A DNA stretch of 64,000 bases from DAISIK01 sp036822055 (GCA_036822055.1 DAISIK010000011.1:1-64000), one strand, 5' to 3'; shown: positions 28,101 through 30,692, counted from the stretch's first letter. The notes: generated from the letters alone by a model not told the origin. A program made the numbers and translations.

Positions 28101-30438
28101 CCGGGATGGTGCTTCCGAGGATTCGTTCCCAGACCGTGTCGAAGGCGTAGGGAACCATGAGATCGATCAGAAAGATCTGGAACTCTACCGGAACACGGGC
28201 GGCCTCTGGCAGAAAAGCAAGCAGGACATCCGCCTCGGCATCCGGCTCAGGCCGTGTTTCAGGCATGAGGGATAGAGCGGAACCGAGTGCAAAGGGCAGT
28301 TGGGGCAGGTTATCGTAGAGCGAGTAGGCGCCCAGCAGATCCAGGACCGGTAGTGTTTTTTCCAGGATTAGCTTACCAGCTACCCCACCACCAGCCTCAA
28401 GCTTCGCGCTCAAAAACTGCCCCAGCTCTGCATTAAGCCCAAACTCTGCTCCAAAGGAGAGGGATGTACCAATCGTGATGTCGGGATTGCTCCCCAGAGC
28501 AAGGGCCACCGGATTGAGCCCAGGCCCAAACTTTATGTACTGCTCGAGTTCTACCTTTGCCCCGAGGAGGTAGACACTAACAGCGCGCGAAATAGAAATT
28601 TCCCCCAAGGAGAAGTCTCCAGTCAAAAGGCCGAGAGCCAAACCGGAAGGGGGAGCCCAGGAAACCTTGATCACCCCGCTTGCGTTGGCCGCATCCACGG
28701 TAAGGGTACCTCCAATAGTAGAGCCCCCGCCGGCAACCTCTCCTATAAACTGGAAAACCAACTCAATCGCCCCATCCGGAGAAACCGCTTTTGCCAAATC
28801 CAGGCCGGGAGCAGCGACCGCGCCAGCGGTTGAGCTTATCGCCGAACTCACTGAGTTGGCGAACTCAAGATAATCGAAGGCTACTCCAGACGCCTCCTCC
28901 GCATAGGTGGCGATGAAGTCAAAAATCCCGGGTACTTCCACCCCGCCAACACTTTCTCCCGTGAAGGCCGTCAATCCCTTCACATAATCCCAAAAATCAG
29001 ACAAGTGCTGGACTGGATCAAAACTCCCGCCTTCATCCACCCGCGCAACGGCCGCCAAATCGAGGGTCAACGACGGGACTCCACCCAAGGGCGCGGCCGG
29101 AGTTCCTCCGTTCGATCGGGCCGTCTGCGTCAGGGACAGCGTAATTGTCGACAAGGTCTCCGTCCCCGGCAGCTCAAATCCATCAATTCCAATCGTGTAA
29201 ATCCCGGCGCGGGTATTTATAAAATCCGCGTGATAGAGTCCCGCATGATTGGGGTCTTCAACCAACGGAGCGACGGCTCCATTCTCCACAAACAGGGATG
29301 CATCCGACCGAAGGGGGATCGTGGCCTCGGTTAAATCCAGAGTTAGCCGGTACTCTGCAGGACTGGAAAATCCGATCAACGTGCCCTCACCGAGGCTAAT
29401 CGTGAAGGTTGGTTTGAGAAGCTCCGGGTCACCCGCCTCTTCACTAACAAATCCAGTGGACCCGGAAACAAAAAATATAGCGTCCTGCGGATGGGCGCTC
29501 TGGTAGATCGGAGAAGCCGTTTCAGTCATCTCGCTGTAACCGAGAAGGTGGGCTGCTTCCTCAATCGCTACTTCAGCAAGGGCATCAACTACCTCATCAA
29601 GGGACATCCCATCCCGAAGAAAATTCTTTGAAAAGACCAAGCCAGTATCCGCCGGATCGACATTTCCGACATCCACTTTTTCAGCCAGACCCAAAAAAGC
29701 GCCGTAAGATCGAAAGGCCGCATCGGTTCCCCCAATGTACAACCGGGAAACTTTGGTTGAAAAATCCGGACTTTCCTCCGAGTTAGAGGGGCCAACGATG
29801 GCCTTGGCTTCCTTGAAAACGATTCCGGTATCAGCAAAAGTGGAGTTCATTCGTTCCAAAAGTGCCAACCGCACCCCCCCCGGATCCAACCCAACCGGTG
29901 TTTCGAAAGCCGGAATGTTGAGGAGGAAAGGATCATCCCCCACCGTGAAGCTCACCCCTTCTGCACCATCAAAAATCACTTCAAAGGTCTGTTCCCCATG
30001 GACTAGATTCGGGTCGGATAAAACCAGTCCCTCGATTTCGGGAAGCGCAGCAGCGCCTTTTTCCAGAACTTCACCCAGATCGTTCGGACTGTCCTCCTCG
30101 GACTGCGCGTCCTCCGTTGTACCCTCCTCGACCGCATCAGGATTCTCTGCCAGAATCACAATCTCATCGCCCTCCACAAAAATTCCAGACGAGTCCTCCT
30201 GTTCCGGACTGTCAGACTTTTCGTCAAAGTACTCATGGATCACCGGGACCGGAGTTCCATGCTCCCCCTCGTCATATTGGAGACCGTCACCAACCACTGC
30301 AGAGAGGAGGATACGTTGCTCAAGATTCTCAAGCTGGTATCGATTGGCTGGTTTGGCTGAGATCTGTAAATGCCGAACCCGCTTCCGCTTGAGTAAGCAA
30401 CGGATATTGCAGATCCGGGATATGACAGAACCAACCAT
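1183..30438 (-). CDS. Giant mosaic RTX / beta-helix / dockerin-like secreted protein
   Basis: One open frame of about 29.3 kb with no stop, about 9,751 residues from ATG 30438 (in-frame GTG at 30477 adds 13). Residue numbers here count from that ATG. Order seen: basic N-terminus with LEQRILLSA (39-47), a LEPR-XLL-type signature of planctomycete/verrucomicrobial giant exported proteins; degenerate zinc motif (292-301); lipase-like segment (~910-1105); lysozyme-like and PG-binding segments (~1663-1947); a long stretch of amphipathic beta segments rich in LGxxL; RTX repeats (~3727-5103); propeller-like repeats (~5148-5520); beta-helix modules joined by KNH-like linkers (~5530-8760) with a LamG insert; an Ig/SbsA-like segment; three dockerin-like units (~9109-9751). 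It is probably exported and calcium-dependent, acting in adhesion or as an outer-surface layer, with possible hydrolytic modules. No type I secretion genes lie in the window. A GGTGA stands 8-10 bases before ATG 30438. Confidence 0.93.
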   Translation of the reverse strand: MVGSVISRICNIRCLLKRKRVRHLQISAKPANRYQLENLEQRILLSAVVGDGLQYDEGEHGTPVPVIHEYFDEKSDSPEQEDSSGIFVEGDEIVILAENPDAVEEGTTEDAQSEEDSPNDLGEVLEKGAAALPEIEGLVLSDPNLVHGEQTFEVIFDGAEGVSFTVGDDPFLLNIPAFETPVGLDPGGVRLALLERMNSTFADTGIVFKEAKAIVGPSNSEESPDFSTKVSRLYIGGTDAAFRSYGAFLGLAEKVDVGNVDPADTGLVFSKNFLRDGMSLDEVVDALAEVAIEEAAHLLGYSEMTETASPIYQSAHPQDAIFFVSGSTGFVSEEAGDPELLKPTFTISLGEGTLIGFSSPAEYRLTLDLTEATIPLRSDASLFVENGAVAPLVEDPNHAGLYHADFINTRAGIYTIGIDGFELPGTETLSTITLSLTQTARSNGGTPAAPLGGVPSLTLDLAAVARVDEGGSFDPVQHLSDFWDYVKGLTAFTGESVGGVEVPGIFDFIATYAEEASGVAFDYLEFANSVSSAISSTAGAVAAPGLDLAKAVSPDGAIELVFQFIGEVAGGGSTIGGTLTVDAANASGVIKVSWAPPSGLALGLLTGDFSLGEISISRAVSVYLLGAKVELEQYIKFGPGLNPVALALGSNPDITIGTSLSFGAEFGLNAELGQFLSAKLEAGGGVAGKLILEKTLPVLDLLGAYSLYDNLPQLPFALGSALSLMPETRPEPDAEADVLLAFLPEAARVPVEFQIFLIDLMVPYAFDTVWERILGSTIPAAQISLDLFYGRPDSFAGILTALGTPPTLKVEVEPAVNLFLGGEASLDIPLLVGEIDFGFKLGIGAKVGKTIPIVDTSSPSFIPVFDYLLGLPSRYFPAGSFSLDLPNGFWAPGLSNGLSVEAVAGELAVALEEGKIGGVTVVTHGFQPFNGEDSFAGWLFGGLTEPFDLDGDGIPDAQQGRGASAGDSMMPLALAILQQRGGYLLDYDIPAQGRDGWFDPQQSIFPGLTQIESVGEDDLLEVVLVFDWAPESNEISPGWGEAAGDALFNLLIRLGLLQPEAGDANLPFHFIAHSFGSAVTSEAIERMAAFGVPVDHVTYLDPHDFNQRFPLGDLLAAAVDADVSLIDLLGFELFGDLFSEAPQDAWQELYTLGVLQDLGVDGYGAVVWDNVAFADVYFQTSFFPDGRPIPGAANFDISAIVSPNGDNPLAHTDVWANFYLGTITDRDGSTSGNGGANPTEGYGYFWSRIGNQNADDGRVYRPDPNFYVDDFQFNLLDDPATPGVVEGKIVASSHQHTPSPLKGPDGNPPASLPAGLTAGDLINARWAAQWSPLEIANGNFNGYGSANDLLFGDQNIVPGWSHHGGGGDGVVTSLTGLPVNFPLGELLEPFENFYLQLDSEASARIHNHFYIPSFAGAIRFNAERNGNGTGSFLRVYLGDPAEEGSLIGAFDVGQISASGEDLLVYIPGYHRGESRSLRVELTTALPSLELYLDNFELLPGTRTGDLAAIDLSLVTGLGGTEPGFELVDLTLRSANGTILLNPSGADLSDPSTGWDFFTDPVSGARVSVIYDDTLTGNSFRDTGRFLLSPPTLDGIGADSDPGSRGFQGFIDIDYRISGVDTSTRTLSVPVFQGYTATLDRDGSSNSEAVPTDPYPVVDEDILPELGSLSERWESNGNPAIISSGVGDAGGASYGLYQLISVMRNGLIRVLDFIESQGYGPDFDGLELNSTAFKDKWRELATDPVTAPQFSRAQFAYIKATHYDPLVSSFLQQFGIDIDARSRALQNVVWSTAVQHGPQTDVLAVALAATLAGTGKSDPLELTDEELIPEIYLERGRENASGGLVRFSGNSEEVQASVKRRFGFEVEQALAQLAAERLLAPIPTVDPLDLLDSRSVAQVQQRLNYLGFRTVYGTSRIEVTGELDFDTRIAVGVFTAAVLSSADNPIVAQPAGSVFGPFNRAASPIWVDLAELVLPRIEVLSAVGETWATSWARDFLIEWNNLLGPGDELLLVAASRAGGSYADPFLHATEPTAHHQAGRHLDFDVLPTAGGALGDPTLPFMEVFDANGALWLAASTDPDFTGSAGVDTHEAAAVFGTGLTLSPSTSEGGLQEVTFGNIEAGALEAAALSANLWLLLIPREGGTTVNWEFTYLTPLDTQDLIPGLGKASFGWETLADFTGAAVTPAEILDFEGYDFGLFWAQTRNTGNGFAVEFDDVNANDPFLLHGLKGLLVDNVGNGYDHTGIGDLLGDLLASDLASPLTTTSASGSWVESVFFNDPRVWEADPFGRIRFSAGEGSTFQVNVGAPERSQEIDPWEAAAIAKGIGNFSVKFDGLRDAVDLVVNGISVIGSAAASGAAGIGVKVKNAVGSALGGVGSAFSELGRALGELAGPANRALEDQADSDNLEFTPISPFFIAPPIDDLEAALEFAQKAGLTDPANFTISLEQLRERVNLFLDAGVDLGLAFIREQGRFGIEMTYKATIETFTANLEAAFGADIAGLELGVETTFTGTLTARFRFGILDTTVADNELAGQFFVEIKELKLSFEAVADLDGMGANFGLLEAGITEGKINLAAVVSFSMAPLAVSDFDGVDLRDFGTLRFTVPFSTELVAAGGVGSFSFAEARLSVADSDLLSGPPPVVVFDGFDDVFSISQLGWQELLSLFTNLTAFVIDLVERSPVVDARLPLVGVSVGDLIDVIEPFNTFLMELSEDPNGSLNELAQQIEDAFPAGFPITVTFDYADDNFFFDFLVSQSFTETVAFNFNLAEVVDLLPSGHPARAALGTLEALVDTSGNGAIAVSGGYLLNLGVGLDLSTGSSPTFFLRDTTEASIFAEITTPAPLNFEASLGALAGLSVVNGTVTFDRDGIPDNDSDPDVDGPAAFGFSFTGFDADGKLAFSDLLGPNFGNYVQTNLVGALTVDLPMEGDLLWQPTDSIGSLIIEIGDLGAFLDGDPSTVPPLSVSLPDFSALLDGFSLPDNLAAFYDGFILLLEVIRDTLNGRILNFSLPFISNQLSTASAFLDDILNALPPDFGSGLASIEAALNNVLGSGGLNLLSAPVVVGYDSVTDEVRVPILMGKTETPVDLAIDLDVGLPALGLELNVQPTLQFFWALNLELGFSTAKGFFLDTSASNELSIGVNANLGDDASFTGTLGFLELEVEDLGSYLSGGLSIDIVDIGTGVNADQKLTLAELVAAPNSFQPILVAQWGPDANQGLLGAKLELAATLSVDLPPDIPPLIPSISTDIVIDWSLGQIPGAPLAPSTGAVVFRDIRLNLGQLGKFLGPIFQQINEIVSPIQPILDILDTTMPVFSDIKSLRDVYDRNRDGRVTLLEMAPINDDASRFISALIDVAQITSQIGSVFSNLDPATNTLYIGTVDLSDVNFGLSSSRLDLLEPSDFAQDLNNLAENLAAISSTISSFITDVDDTGGGRATAPPVLSIPILQNPLTAVGLLFGKDVDLLRLDLPTFNLDFSISTEFPVFPALPAITIKIAGVLGVAIDLNMGFDTQGIRRYFENGKTNPVDILAGFYVEDDPNPGVGRDPNEVTFTAGIEVSAGINVLVASIEAGGGIYATIGFNLNDLDGDGKFRGDELLETAPFCMFDVEGELTAGAFVKGRIGFVSKRFTLAEVTLLSFSSSCDNTETNPQLGMMVGEANDTLVLFAGDNALLRNINSSEINEVFNIRHVGGTAGNETVEVGFNGAWQEFSGVRHISAEMGDGDDRVTIARDVLATVYLDGGSGNDTLIAGGGAATLIGRAGNDVLMGSPLADILDGGAGDDVLIGLGGNDTLLGGPGDDEIDGGEGDDFIDGGDGNDVINGGPGDDLIYGGPGDDEINGDEENDTIYGGPGNDILVGGEGDDLIYGEDGDDILVGGAGVDTLYGGEGNDILYGHNIPSGTASNGMPLDTDDNASDFLYGGNGDDVLFGQGGDDFLFGGDGDDILYGGGGADYLVGGRGSDTLYGGSGADILIGDDDSETTTWSYSDTIYGDSGDDIILGDSGSVTKVRFAFNIKLSTFGSADTIYGGSGNDRIFGQGGDDLIFGEAGNDTIEGNAGADTIYGGDGDDIIYGHSASGVGDDGAVDLLYGDGGNDILYGQGGNDILRGGDGNDILYGGEGDDTLYGDAGDDTLYGEAGADLLFGGSGNDTLYGGDGADELYGESGNDILYGGNGDDILRGGSGNDILYGDDGNDELYGDEGNDILYGGNGDDILRGGSGNDILYGDDGNDELYGDEGNDILYGGNGVDLLFGGDGDDILYGEAGSDQLFGDAGNDTLYGGDGVDFLYGGDGDDVLYGGRGNDFLYGNDGDDILYGEEGDDELRGGAGNDQLFGGDGDDLLYGGRGDDILEGNAGSDTLYGGDGNDILYGHSASGLDDDDATDYLYGEDGNDILYGNGGNDFLYGGAGDDRLYGGDGDDYLEGNDGNDILEGNAGSDTLYGGAGNDRLYGHSESGLDDDDATDYLYGEDGIDFLYGNGGDDFLYGGAGNDFLFGGTGEDTIFGEDGDDYIEGGAGSDLIYGGDGNDTIYGFGQDDTADDHSPDTIYGGRGNDRIYGNGGDDIIYGEEGDDTIEGGAGSDLIYGGDGNDTIYGFGADDTNDDGSGDTIFGGAGDDLIYGNGGNDTIEGNDGNDTIHGGAGSDLLFGNDGNDTIYGFGPDDALDDHSSDEIYGGEGDDILYGNGGDDLIFGGNGNDQIFGGSGNDLIFGENGDDYIEGGAGSDEIYGGEGNDTIYGFGADDTNDDGSGDTIFGGTGDDLIYGNGGNDYIEGNDGNDTIYGGAGDDTIDGGAGDDLIFGNEGRDLIWGRDGDDVIYGGDGNDWIDAGDGNDTVYGGAGDDTIYGGPGDDNIFGEAGDDLLFGGAGNDSLDGGPGDDVLYGEDGDDFLNGGDGNDALYGGAGVDILRGGSGDDYLFAGSGVGNELYGEGGNDILVGSDFGGESDPDFFDSERFGDLLDGGPGDDRIYGMGGADLIFGGAGNDWIDSGSGADWVDAGEGDDFVFAGHGGGDQIFGGPGDDQLWASPDGATTIDGGSGNDVIRGGSGNDSLSGGSGSDDIDGGGGSDTIDGGPGDDTLRAGSGTGNLLNGGAGNDILIGSSDGNGTLNGGDGSNVFYLSPGDTHDASVDDLVSDSGAAPFPVGQTIDPETLAETNLPDSAAGPLYPYAPFSRGSADGWGASRSPVAAVDPALAIASDGTTYLAWADGRAGVFQILVAAHTESLGWHELDGSAQGAGISGTAGSSRSPELALLANGSLMVAWVEHDLDPLAGLSIQYSIWDGSAWSTSGVVATTGSAVAMKLRATASGAVLGVNEESGDLHIYSFEAGNWNLDASFTGVSDGFDLDADGDLLALVVSDGETTSLYTGTSTNLTLDASTEGSLPAVSWFAGDPYLAVADRSGIAASARRLEWFRWDGSNLLEVSTGAAFGDVTAIELVAGGGRLHLVWNEDGAATRQSAGVITYALWTDGTTVYEPLEGLSTDGRGVAPSTASARDISLAVAADGTAVLALNELGYGANIHLRRFIPAATDNTTVISGSSGETLVIGPESEGRVFYFTPESIRPNVEVVDANNVALVNAPGLGLLRTGGNTRLTIENSSLDFLRLEGGTEIELLNSIVDAVEIRDSSSGLFERNTITRMEVLAPFVGSIRDNIFGGGATAIRLLAPAPLVDNRIENSEIGIEVAYSEEANALGYYPGSGQNLIRFNEVGIWLRSGQVVGQKVSDNEVGSLVVGANAVFGPRYDDWDGANLLKGNQTGVQLFNGAVQFNRFTRNETAIEASGTQTSVEHNLFDRNGTAWEVSGVGNRFVSNTVLSEDGDGVIVVEAEQTFISDNIFLIRGSGTAITVLSFGSFASDYNLFHVEDGAAIYDWTRPFYDILDVQADIGRFELHSLGTIGTNPFWSAPRLVSPALGDLRPIELIGRLRTTSPARDNARSFSDLGRDPGETNLLANPTFETGTTGWTVNDSALTATANLPWDAGAYLDTGVDRLGSAVTTVDLLASGIALADLDDRSLAAVFGGRIRAAGDLQGVTSFDLSLRFLDDSNTLLAEEVLSVRPDDLQWVLAGGRVVLPVGVRYVEYRFDVEVEVSGESSGQLDGAFLFLQENAYAPDIGAFGRTSVDLPSSDPRIALRFPDIYTDWERDRPREILWETYGNVANQPIDIDLYQNGVFLLQIASGAPDNGSYRWIPFDDSGIDFGTYGLQVHVSIQGVPGAYDQAAESFTVPEDGSVYYVNVADDPDLSDNLFTNAAGSNRQTGKLASAPKPNPVNVLRVYELKGGDELLFDPGNYELLESIFVSGASPTPLGLDNGFILQGAGSTASTFEDRITFGQRDAINMSGSTVVGLMDFGINGFETGIVADATSVNLTLEDLLVVGAGNGMRIDGSSIVELQRVEVRESFGDGIILTGFYEVDLTDVVSASNQGSGLSASAWQAKLNVSGGEYRDNAADGIVITGLSFSSPALISGAAFAANGEAGIRTVGGLTVESSVFTNNSVGLRSSETVNIQGSVFADNQFGITHGIGSIFVDASIISGSQRAMGTENSLSSVANVTNSELIGNGVGIIDFRNTSVTNSVVASSSRSIKSLESSNSSITVDSSTIVSSGGDFAIEAALGTVDMNDSILSFVNGKGIFLGPSTSYSGDYNLWDAGPVVQVSNRVNSLEGWRSLTNSDLNSFVANPIFVDPTGGNYRLQSTIGTWDPVAAAFAIFGAQSPAIDRANPIRSIGDEVTPNGGLRNLGAYGGTAQASQSPISFILPIQPKLNSTVFQGQTIDIEWLSSGVVGAVEIALSPSGVGGVFSPIVASTPNDGSYAWLVDGSLPPGNNYALRITSLDDPSVIALVSPFSISAPVSNYYVNIAGDTNLLDNLYTTAAGSDANDGLTPGTPMASIGAVLNAYSLKAGDVILVDTGTYTNTSTLLIGSDDAGVEIRGAGSSTVLNYTSTGVAVRILDAPGSLLTNLRVIGNGEIGVEIAGQTLGAVVDGVEVSGFRRGVQVNATTSGTTIRGAIISNAEYGIDSKTADLVVESSTISRTPTSTRARFAGIHVIDPAGVGLELRQNSVSGYNFESLSVSYNNFGFFVQTGGYLVQDNLSEDNTIGFWLDGSGDSIGNTASGSGRFGFHLAGGGLHQSNQAELGSIGFRSDATFIGTLEDSTAVDNTIGLLTAGGTFRGNEISVPLGNRAGSIGIAIDAAVNRGGNRVSAGASLIEGNRVHGTGIGIAILHGLTVRSFGPISVGDLLQEDGTAVVVGNLVYGTSGPAVFSDGLDFPILFRHNTFVPLTGVDAVHLTEATENVRFDSNIFSVHGAGVFALRVDDGAQRGFASDFNLFDLTSGAGAVFWQGGFADPQIWWLESGQDRSSRIGDPLFNDPGNFDFTLDLGSAARDGANPETGRRNQGAFDDLLDGPSFRFLNPDDGDKLIGGENLTIEWISLGTNSGTILLEISLDGGSSWDTLASVADTGSYSVALPIPSAPVFDALIRISDLADPTNSLTTSFTLGMPTSTFYVAPGGLYTNTGTTASDPLPSLAAVIHAYAPRGATVELAEGLYQTVVALEISEGTMVIGPAILDRGNLSEGSVLLKVSEMATFENLTLRGAGIALEISGEAEASGVRIESSELGGIVSGSLSFEGGVVDSLAIGFSISGVATFSGSQFTDNGVGLILLEGAIVDLNDSVLLGNQIGADLTGGAILSGGLYLTSGEAAVRMGGGKFNQISGATFNGGSTAIAVVAVDGTQTVRNSLFVNVDTAIVSGGSLSSKGILTVANNTFIMDAGTALEATNTFRTRLANNIFTGSGSFFVLDVLSAGRLVSDYNLFAPGFSEIGVLGGAPFLSLFDWRSITGRDLNSLVAEPQFVDPLNGDYRLSPGSPAVDRGDPASDSLGEPDPNGGRVNLGAFGGTASATPSPSPSIQIVSPQEDARLVRGSTVEIQWNTVGLSALYPNLRYLEAILENDPIAYFPFGATVGSFVPDYAGNPASYDLTPANGVTGGLGDPFGGNGAFSFDGVDDSLTGSVVPNLETGPLSITAWIFAETDLANNAFLVGYGDPNFFAGYHLYYDSTDGSLVFDAADDLFGTEPVVRASLPLGRWVHLVATIDGLEMRIYLDGVKAGEVQRRSEAIALNLSNPSRIAVGSPRASGGVTWKGGIDQVAFFDKALSAAEVAALYEARLPVTGTSNVSLTLSGEVEPFAVALDRGSFLWTVPETLAEGIYTIEASVSGATVVSKPFQVVNAGNVYYINDAVVDPGELATAPGDDANSGQSPDAPMANLSSLLAVYDLGPGDLVHIGVGTYLVNDSIRIGLENSGVTLRGPDPEVGIALFDRANRSQGTTVFTVSSAEGVTIEYLHVTGAEYGIDAYATEDLTLREMVIFENRRGGLRVDSNSGHTTVVDSIFRGIGSDVDRDQTIQVEIRGASTLIRGSSVNLTGLSNLGIRSANQGIFVNVSGESRIIGNTVFNVASGFSITSDGGEVSGNLSRDNGSGFYIGNDVFLFLGASYTQIFGNQAVNNERDGFVLYGVVEAYQNEARENDIGFKSVGGANANFSRIGVVDTRGGNVAAFNRIGILSFHDVVAQNVTYGNSEDGIRLGSLTNHTLVSNRSFSNGGFGIGSVDGRNADLFSVIVENNLVYDNGLGGISYTTTTIGNFAQVVRNNTVVQDSGIGIRIFNDARNLTLTNNIVVIRAGVAFEAEQTFAAGTVWDYNLIHLATSAAQFARVGSTTYGTLGQWQIATGLSAHSFLGDPLFIDPDGPDNVLGYDAVSGVYGGDDDLFLLRAGSPAIDAGESLDAPGTDFFFNGRADDPGTTNQGSPSYLISHPATGSVFDLPLGGGSLGMKGINPIKEVVLPFSFPFYDTTRDRLWVGNNGMLQLTNSSTSANATGNSVTALASFPRIAPLWDYLQTNFEDDVYYEEFADRVVFRWEATTNALPREPVNVAVTLWANGQIRFDYGPGNLNLTPTVGISNGSNNIRNLFLTDADGLSSLTNHPSTLFTPGPGIYDIGAFEFGGSSLDVTPPTITGSNPSPIFTGVGTVSAATTRIDLVLSEPLNPLVATSTIPFQMVEAGADGTFGTEDDVAIAITPSYQPGSTILSLNLNTQLGFGLFRLTLSGNDIYDLNGIPLAGDGLDEGTDFIREFAAGAEVLQALIAYAGASADNGAANLEAVLASQKVPLRPGEHATFANVSTYSRGINAVAVDLTSPAGAILPEDFIFATGNTQYPEGWATAPAPVSIHVVEGAGSEGSNRVVIRWADNLIQNQWLKLVIRPTDLNGLQLPQTFYFGHQHGDIGIDDGNGSHFLVGSEDRDALLANFTGSAITPGGISPMDLNRDGRINAIDFARARSGENTVETALVILQAPRFEGEARVVGRFVGALGTIFPEKTALMPGGTATFANYTSSPDGLVEISFDLAHAAPGINLSQINLTTGNDQFPEGWGVIVNATSLIYLPGGGIDGSNRVRLSLAPGSVVGRWLSVSVDAHATTGLVHREDFYFGNQPGDAGIPDLQQTHFLVGSEDAAAVLEAFSPTPGSVATGNPLDFNRDGRINAIDFATAREGKNDPSTALVRLKAPLVDFAARIVARYTGDNSSFYDGYDSELNAADQGGISPGLAALQNGSTANRSNLSGAVSGITTIVVDFAHSVSGIALSDFGFRVGNSENLAGWLAAPVPTAWTYLEGAGVGGSNRIILGWSSGTLLNTWLEVTVRATAGTGLLDDDVFYFGSLVGETGDDDLLTVGDGDLNGILANFTAAGETVSAAAKRFDINRDGKVNALDYAMARGSAGNQLVRLNLK
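1186..3110 (-). repeat. Three C-terminal dockerin-like units
   Basis: Three related units of about 200 residues each (starts near 3110, 2490 and 1860). Each has a beta-sandwich half with a GN..yPEGW or related motif and a xFYFG strand, then an EF-hand-like loop: DLNRDGRINAID (2539-2574), DFNRDGRINAID (1909-1944) and DINRDGKVNALD (1240-1275). These follow the DxNxDGxxNxxD dockerin calcium-loop pattern. A second helix (HFLVGSEDxxAxLxxF, or a shorter version in the last unit) precedes each. The protein ends some 16 residues after the last loop. Confidence 0.75.
4150..11815 (-). repeat. Four paralogous beta-helix modules
   Basis: Four modules start with related lead-ins: YYVNVADDPDLSDNLF (~11815), YYVNIAGDTNLLDNLY (~9955), FYVAPGGLYTNTGTTA (~8010) and YYINDAVVDPGELATA (~5830). 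Each continues with a GDxxxxGxGxY-like strand and a run of beta-helix coils, and ends with a short run to DP.NGG.RNLGAFGG or a variant. Each is preceded by a KNH/Kre9-like linker with the pattern PxxGxxLxxGxxxxIxWxSxG and NDGSYxW. The repeat period is about 620-730 residues. The modules look like internal duplications that have diverged. Confidence 0.7.
6010..6690 (-). other. LamG/concanavalin-like domain inserted in linker
   Basis: Residues ~7916-8141 read as a LamG-type jelly roll: AYFPFG, FSFDGVDDSL, LSITAWIFAE, GRWVHLVATIDG, MRIYLDGVKAG, GGIDQVAFFDKALSAAEV. This set is diagnostic of LamG/LamGL_3 domains, which usually bind carbohydrate. It sits inside a KNH-like linker: the first half (VEIQWNTVG) comes before and the strand NVSLTLSG with SFLWTVPE after. 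Confidence 0.8.
12830..13850 (-). other. First right-handed beta-helix segment
   Basis: Residues ~5529-5869 show short repeats with NxI/V patterns (RDNIFGGG, VDNRIENSEIGIEV, ISDNIFLIRG) typical of parallel beta-helix coils. It differs from the four later modules in lacking the YYVN lead-in. Confidence 0.55.
13880..14995 (-). other. Propeller-like repeats after RTX array
   Basis: Residues ~5148-5520 hold several repeats of the type ALAIASDGTTYLAWADG, SPELALLANGSLMVAWVE and LHLVWNEDG, each with an Asp/Asn-Gly turn followed by an aromatic strand. This spacing of roughly 45-60 residues fits blades of a sialidase/FG-GAP-like beta-propeller. No catalytic residues were identified. Confidence 0.45.
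15130..19265 (-). repeat. RTX nonapeptide (GGxGxDxLx) repeat array
   Basis: About 1,375 residues (~3727-5103) of the giant protein are dominated by tandem calcium-binding nonapeptides such as GGDGNDILY and GGAGDDTIY, well over one hundred units by eye. The array is broken at intervals by 15-28 residue acidic loops that resume with DxLYG or DTIYG. RTX repeats fold into parallel beta-rolls on binding calcium outside the cell. Because the repeats are so regular, the antisense strand also stays open over long stretches; those frames are not genes. Confidence 0.97.
17732..17947 (-). repeat. 108-bp direct tandem duplication within RTX array
   Basis: Two adjacent copies of a 108-bp unit (17732-17839 and 17840-17947) appear identical except for one base. 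A third partial copy begins at 17948. Each unit encodes 36 residues, exactly four nonapeptides. Surrounding RTX repeats are far less alike at DNA level, so this is a recent duplication. Confidence 0.85.
24600..24790 (-). other. Peptidoglycan-binding-like domain (PG_binding_1 type)
   Basis: Directly after the lysozyme-like segment is SVAQVQQRLNYLGF, then VTGELDFDTRIAVGVF. This matches the three-helix PG_binding_1 pattern (VxxLQxxLxxLGxxxGxxDGxFGxxTxxAVxxFQ), with a slightly longer loop. Its position next to the lysozyme-like part supports a joint cell-wall-directed role. Confidence 0.55.
24800..25450 (-). other. Lysozyme-like (VgrG-related type) segment
   Basis: Residues ~1663-1880 contain SERWESNGNP, ISSGVGDAGGASYGLYQL, a THYDP motif and VWSTAVQHG in the order seen in lysozyme-like domains usually annotated as VgrG-related proteins. 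The Glu in the first motif and the GGxSYGxYQ turn are the conserved points. I infer a glycan-cleaving domain acting on peptidoglycan or a similar polymer. Confidence 0.5.
27120..27700 (-). other. Lipase-like alpha/beta-hydrolase segment inside giant protein
   Basis: A segment starting with VVTHGFQ, the oxyanion-type HGF strand turn of lipases, continues to AHSFG at 27211-27225, a nucleophile-elbow pattern with Ser1074 and Ala in place of the first Gly. A downstream LDPHDFN supplies candidate acidic and His residues. The Ca-binding-like DLDGDGIPDA lies between. Activity is plausible but unproven; substrate unknown. Confidence 0.5.
29536..29565 (-). other. Degenerate metzincin-like zinc motif
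   Basis: The codons read IEEAAHLLGY. This lines up with the AHEIGHLLG core of metzincin-type zinc peptidases, but the first zinc-binding His is Glu, while the presumed catalytic Glu, the second His and the Gly are kept. Flanking helices (residues ~278-292) also look like a matrixin active-site helix. The domain is therefore probably not a working peptidase. It may be a structural relic. Confidence 0.45.
30298..30324 (-). other. LEPR-XLL-like N-terminal signature (LEQRILLSA)
   Basis: The codons read LEQRILLSA, one residue away from the LEPR-x-LL consensus (Q for P). It is preceded by a basic, hydrophobic-poor stretch (LLKRKRVRHLQ). In the family this motif sits at the start of very large exported proteins and is presumed to be a targeting or processing signal. 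There is no ordinary signal peptide upstream. Confidence 0.75.
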
Positions 30439-30692
30439 CTGAGAGTCACCACTCAAAGAACCATCCCGAAGCGGCACAAGAAAAAATTGTTGCTTTTATT
30501 CAGTCGGTTATGAATCGGCGATGGGTCCTGTCTTTGAAAATGAAGGATGGTTGCTCCGTTGAAGGGGGGGACCATCCAAAGTTCGCCCGTCGAGTTCGAA
30601 GCTCCGCCGCTTCCTCTCGTTCAGGACCGAAACTCCAACTCCAGCGTTTTCACCACCCGAACCGATTACTGAGCGGGTCCAGCCAACGACGG

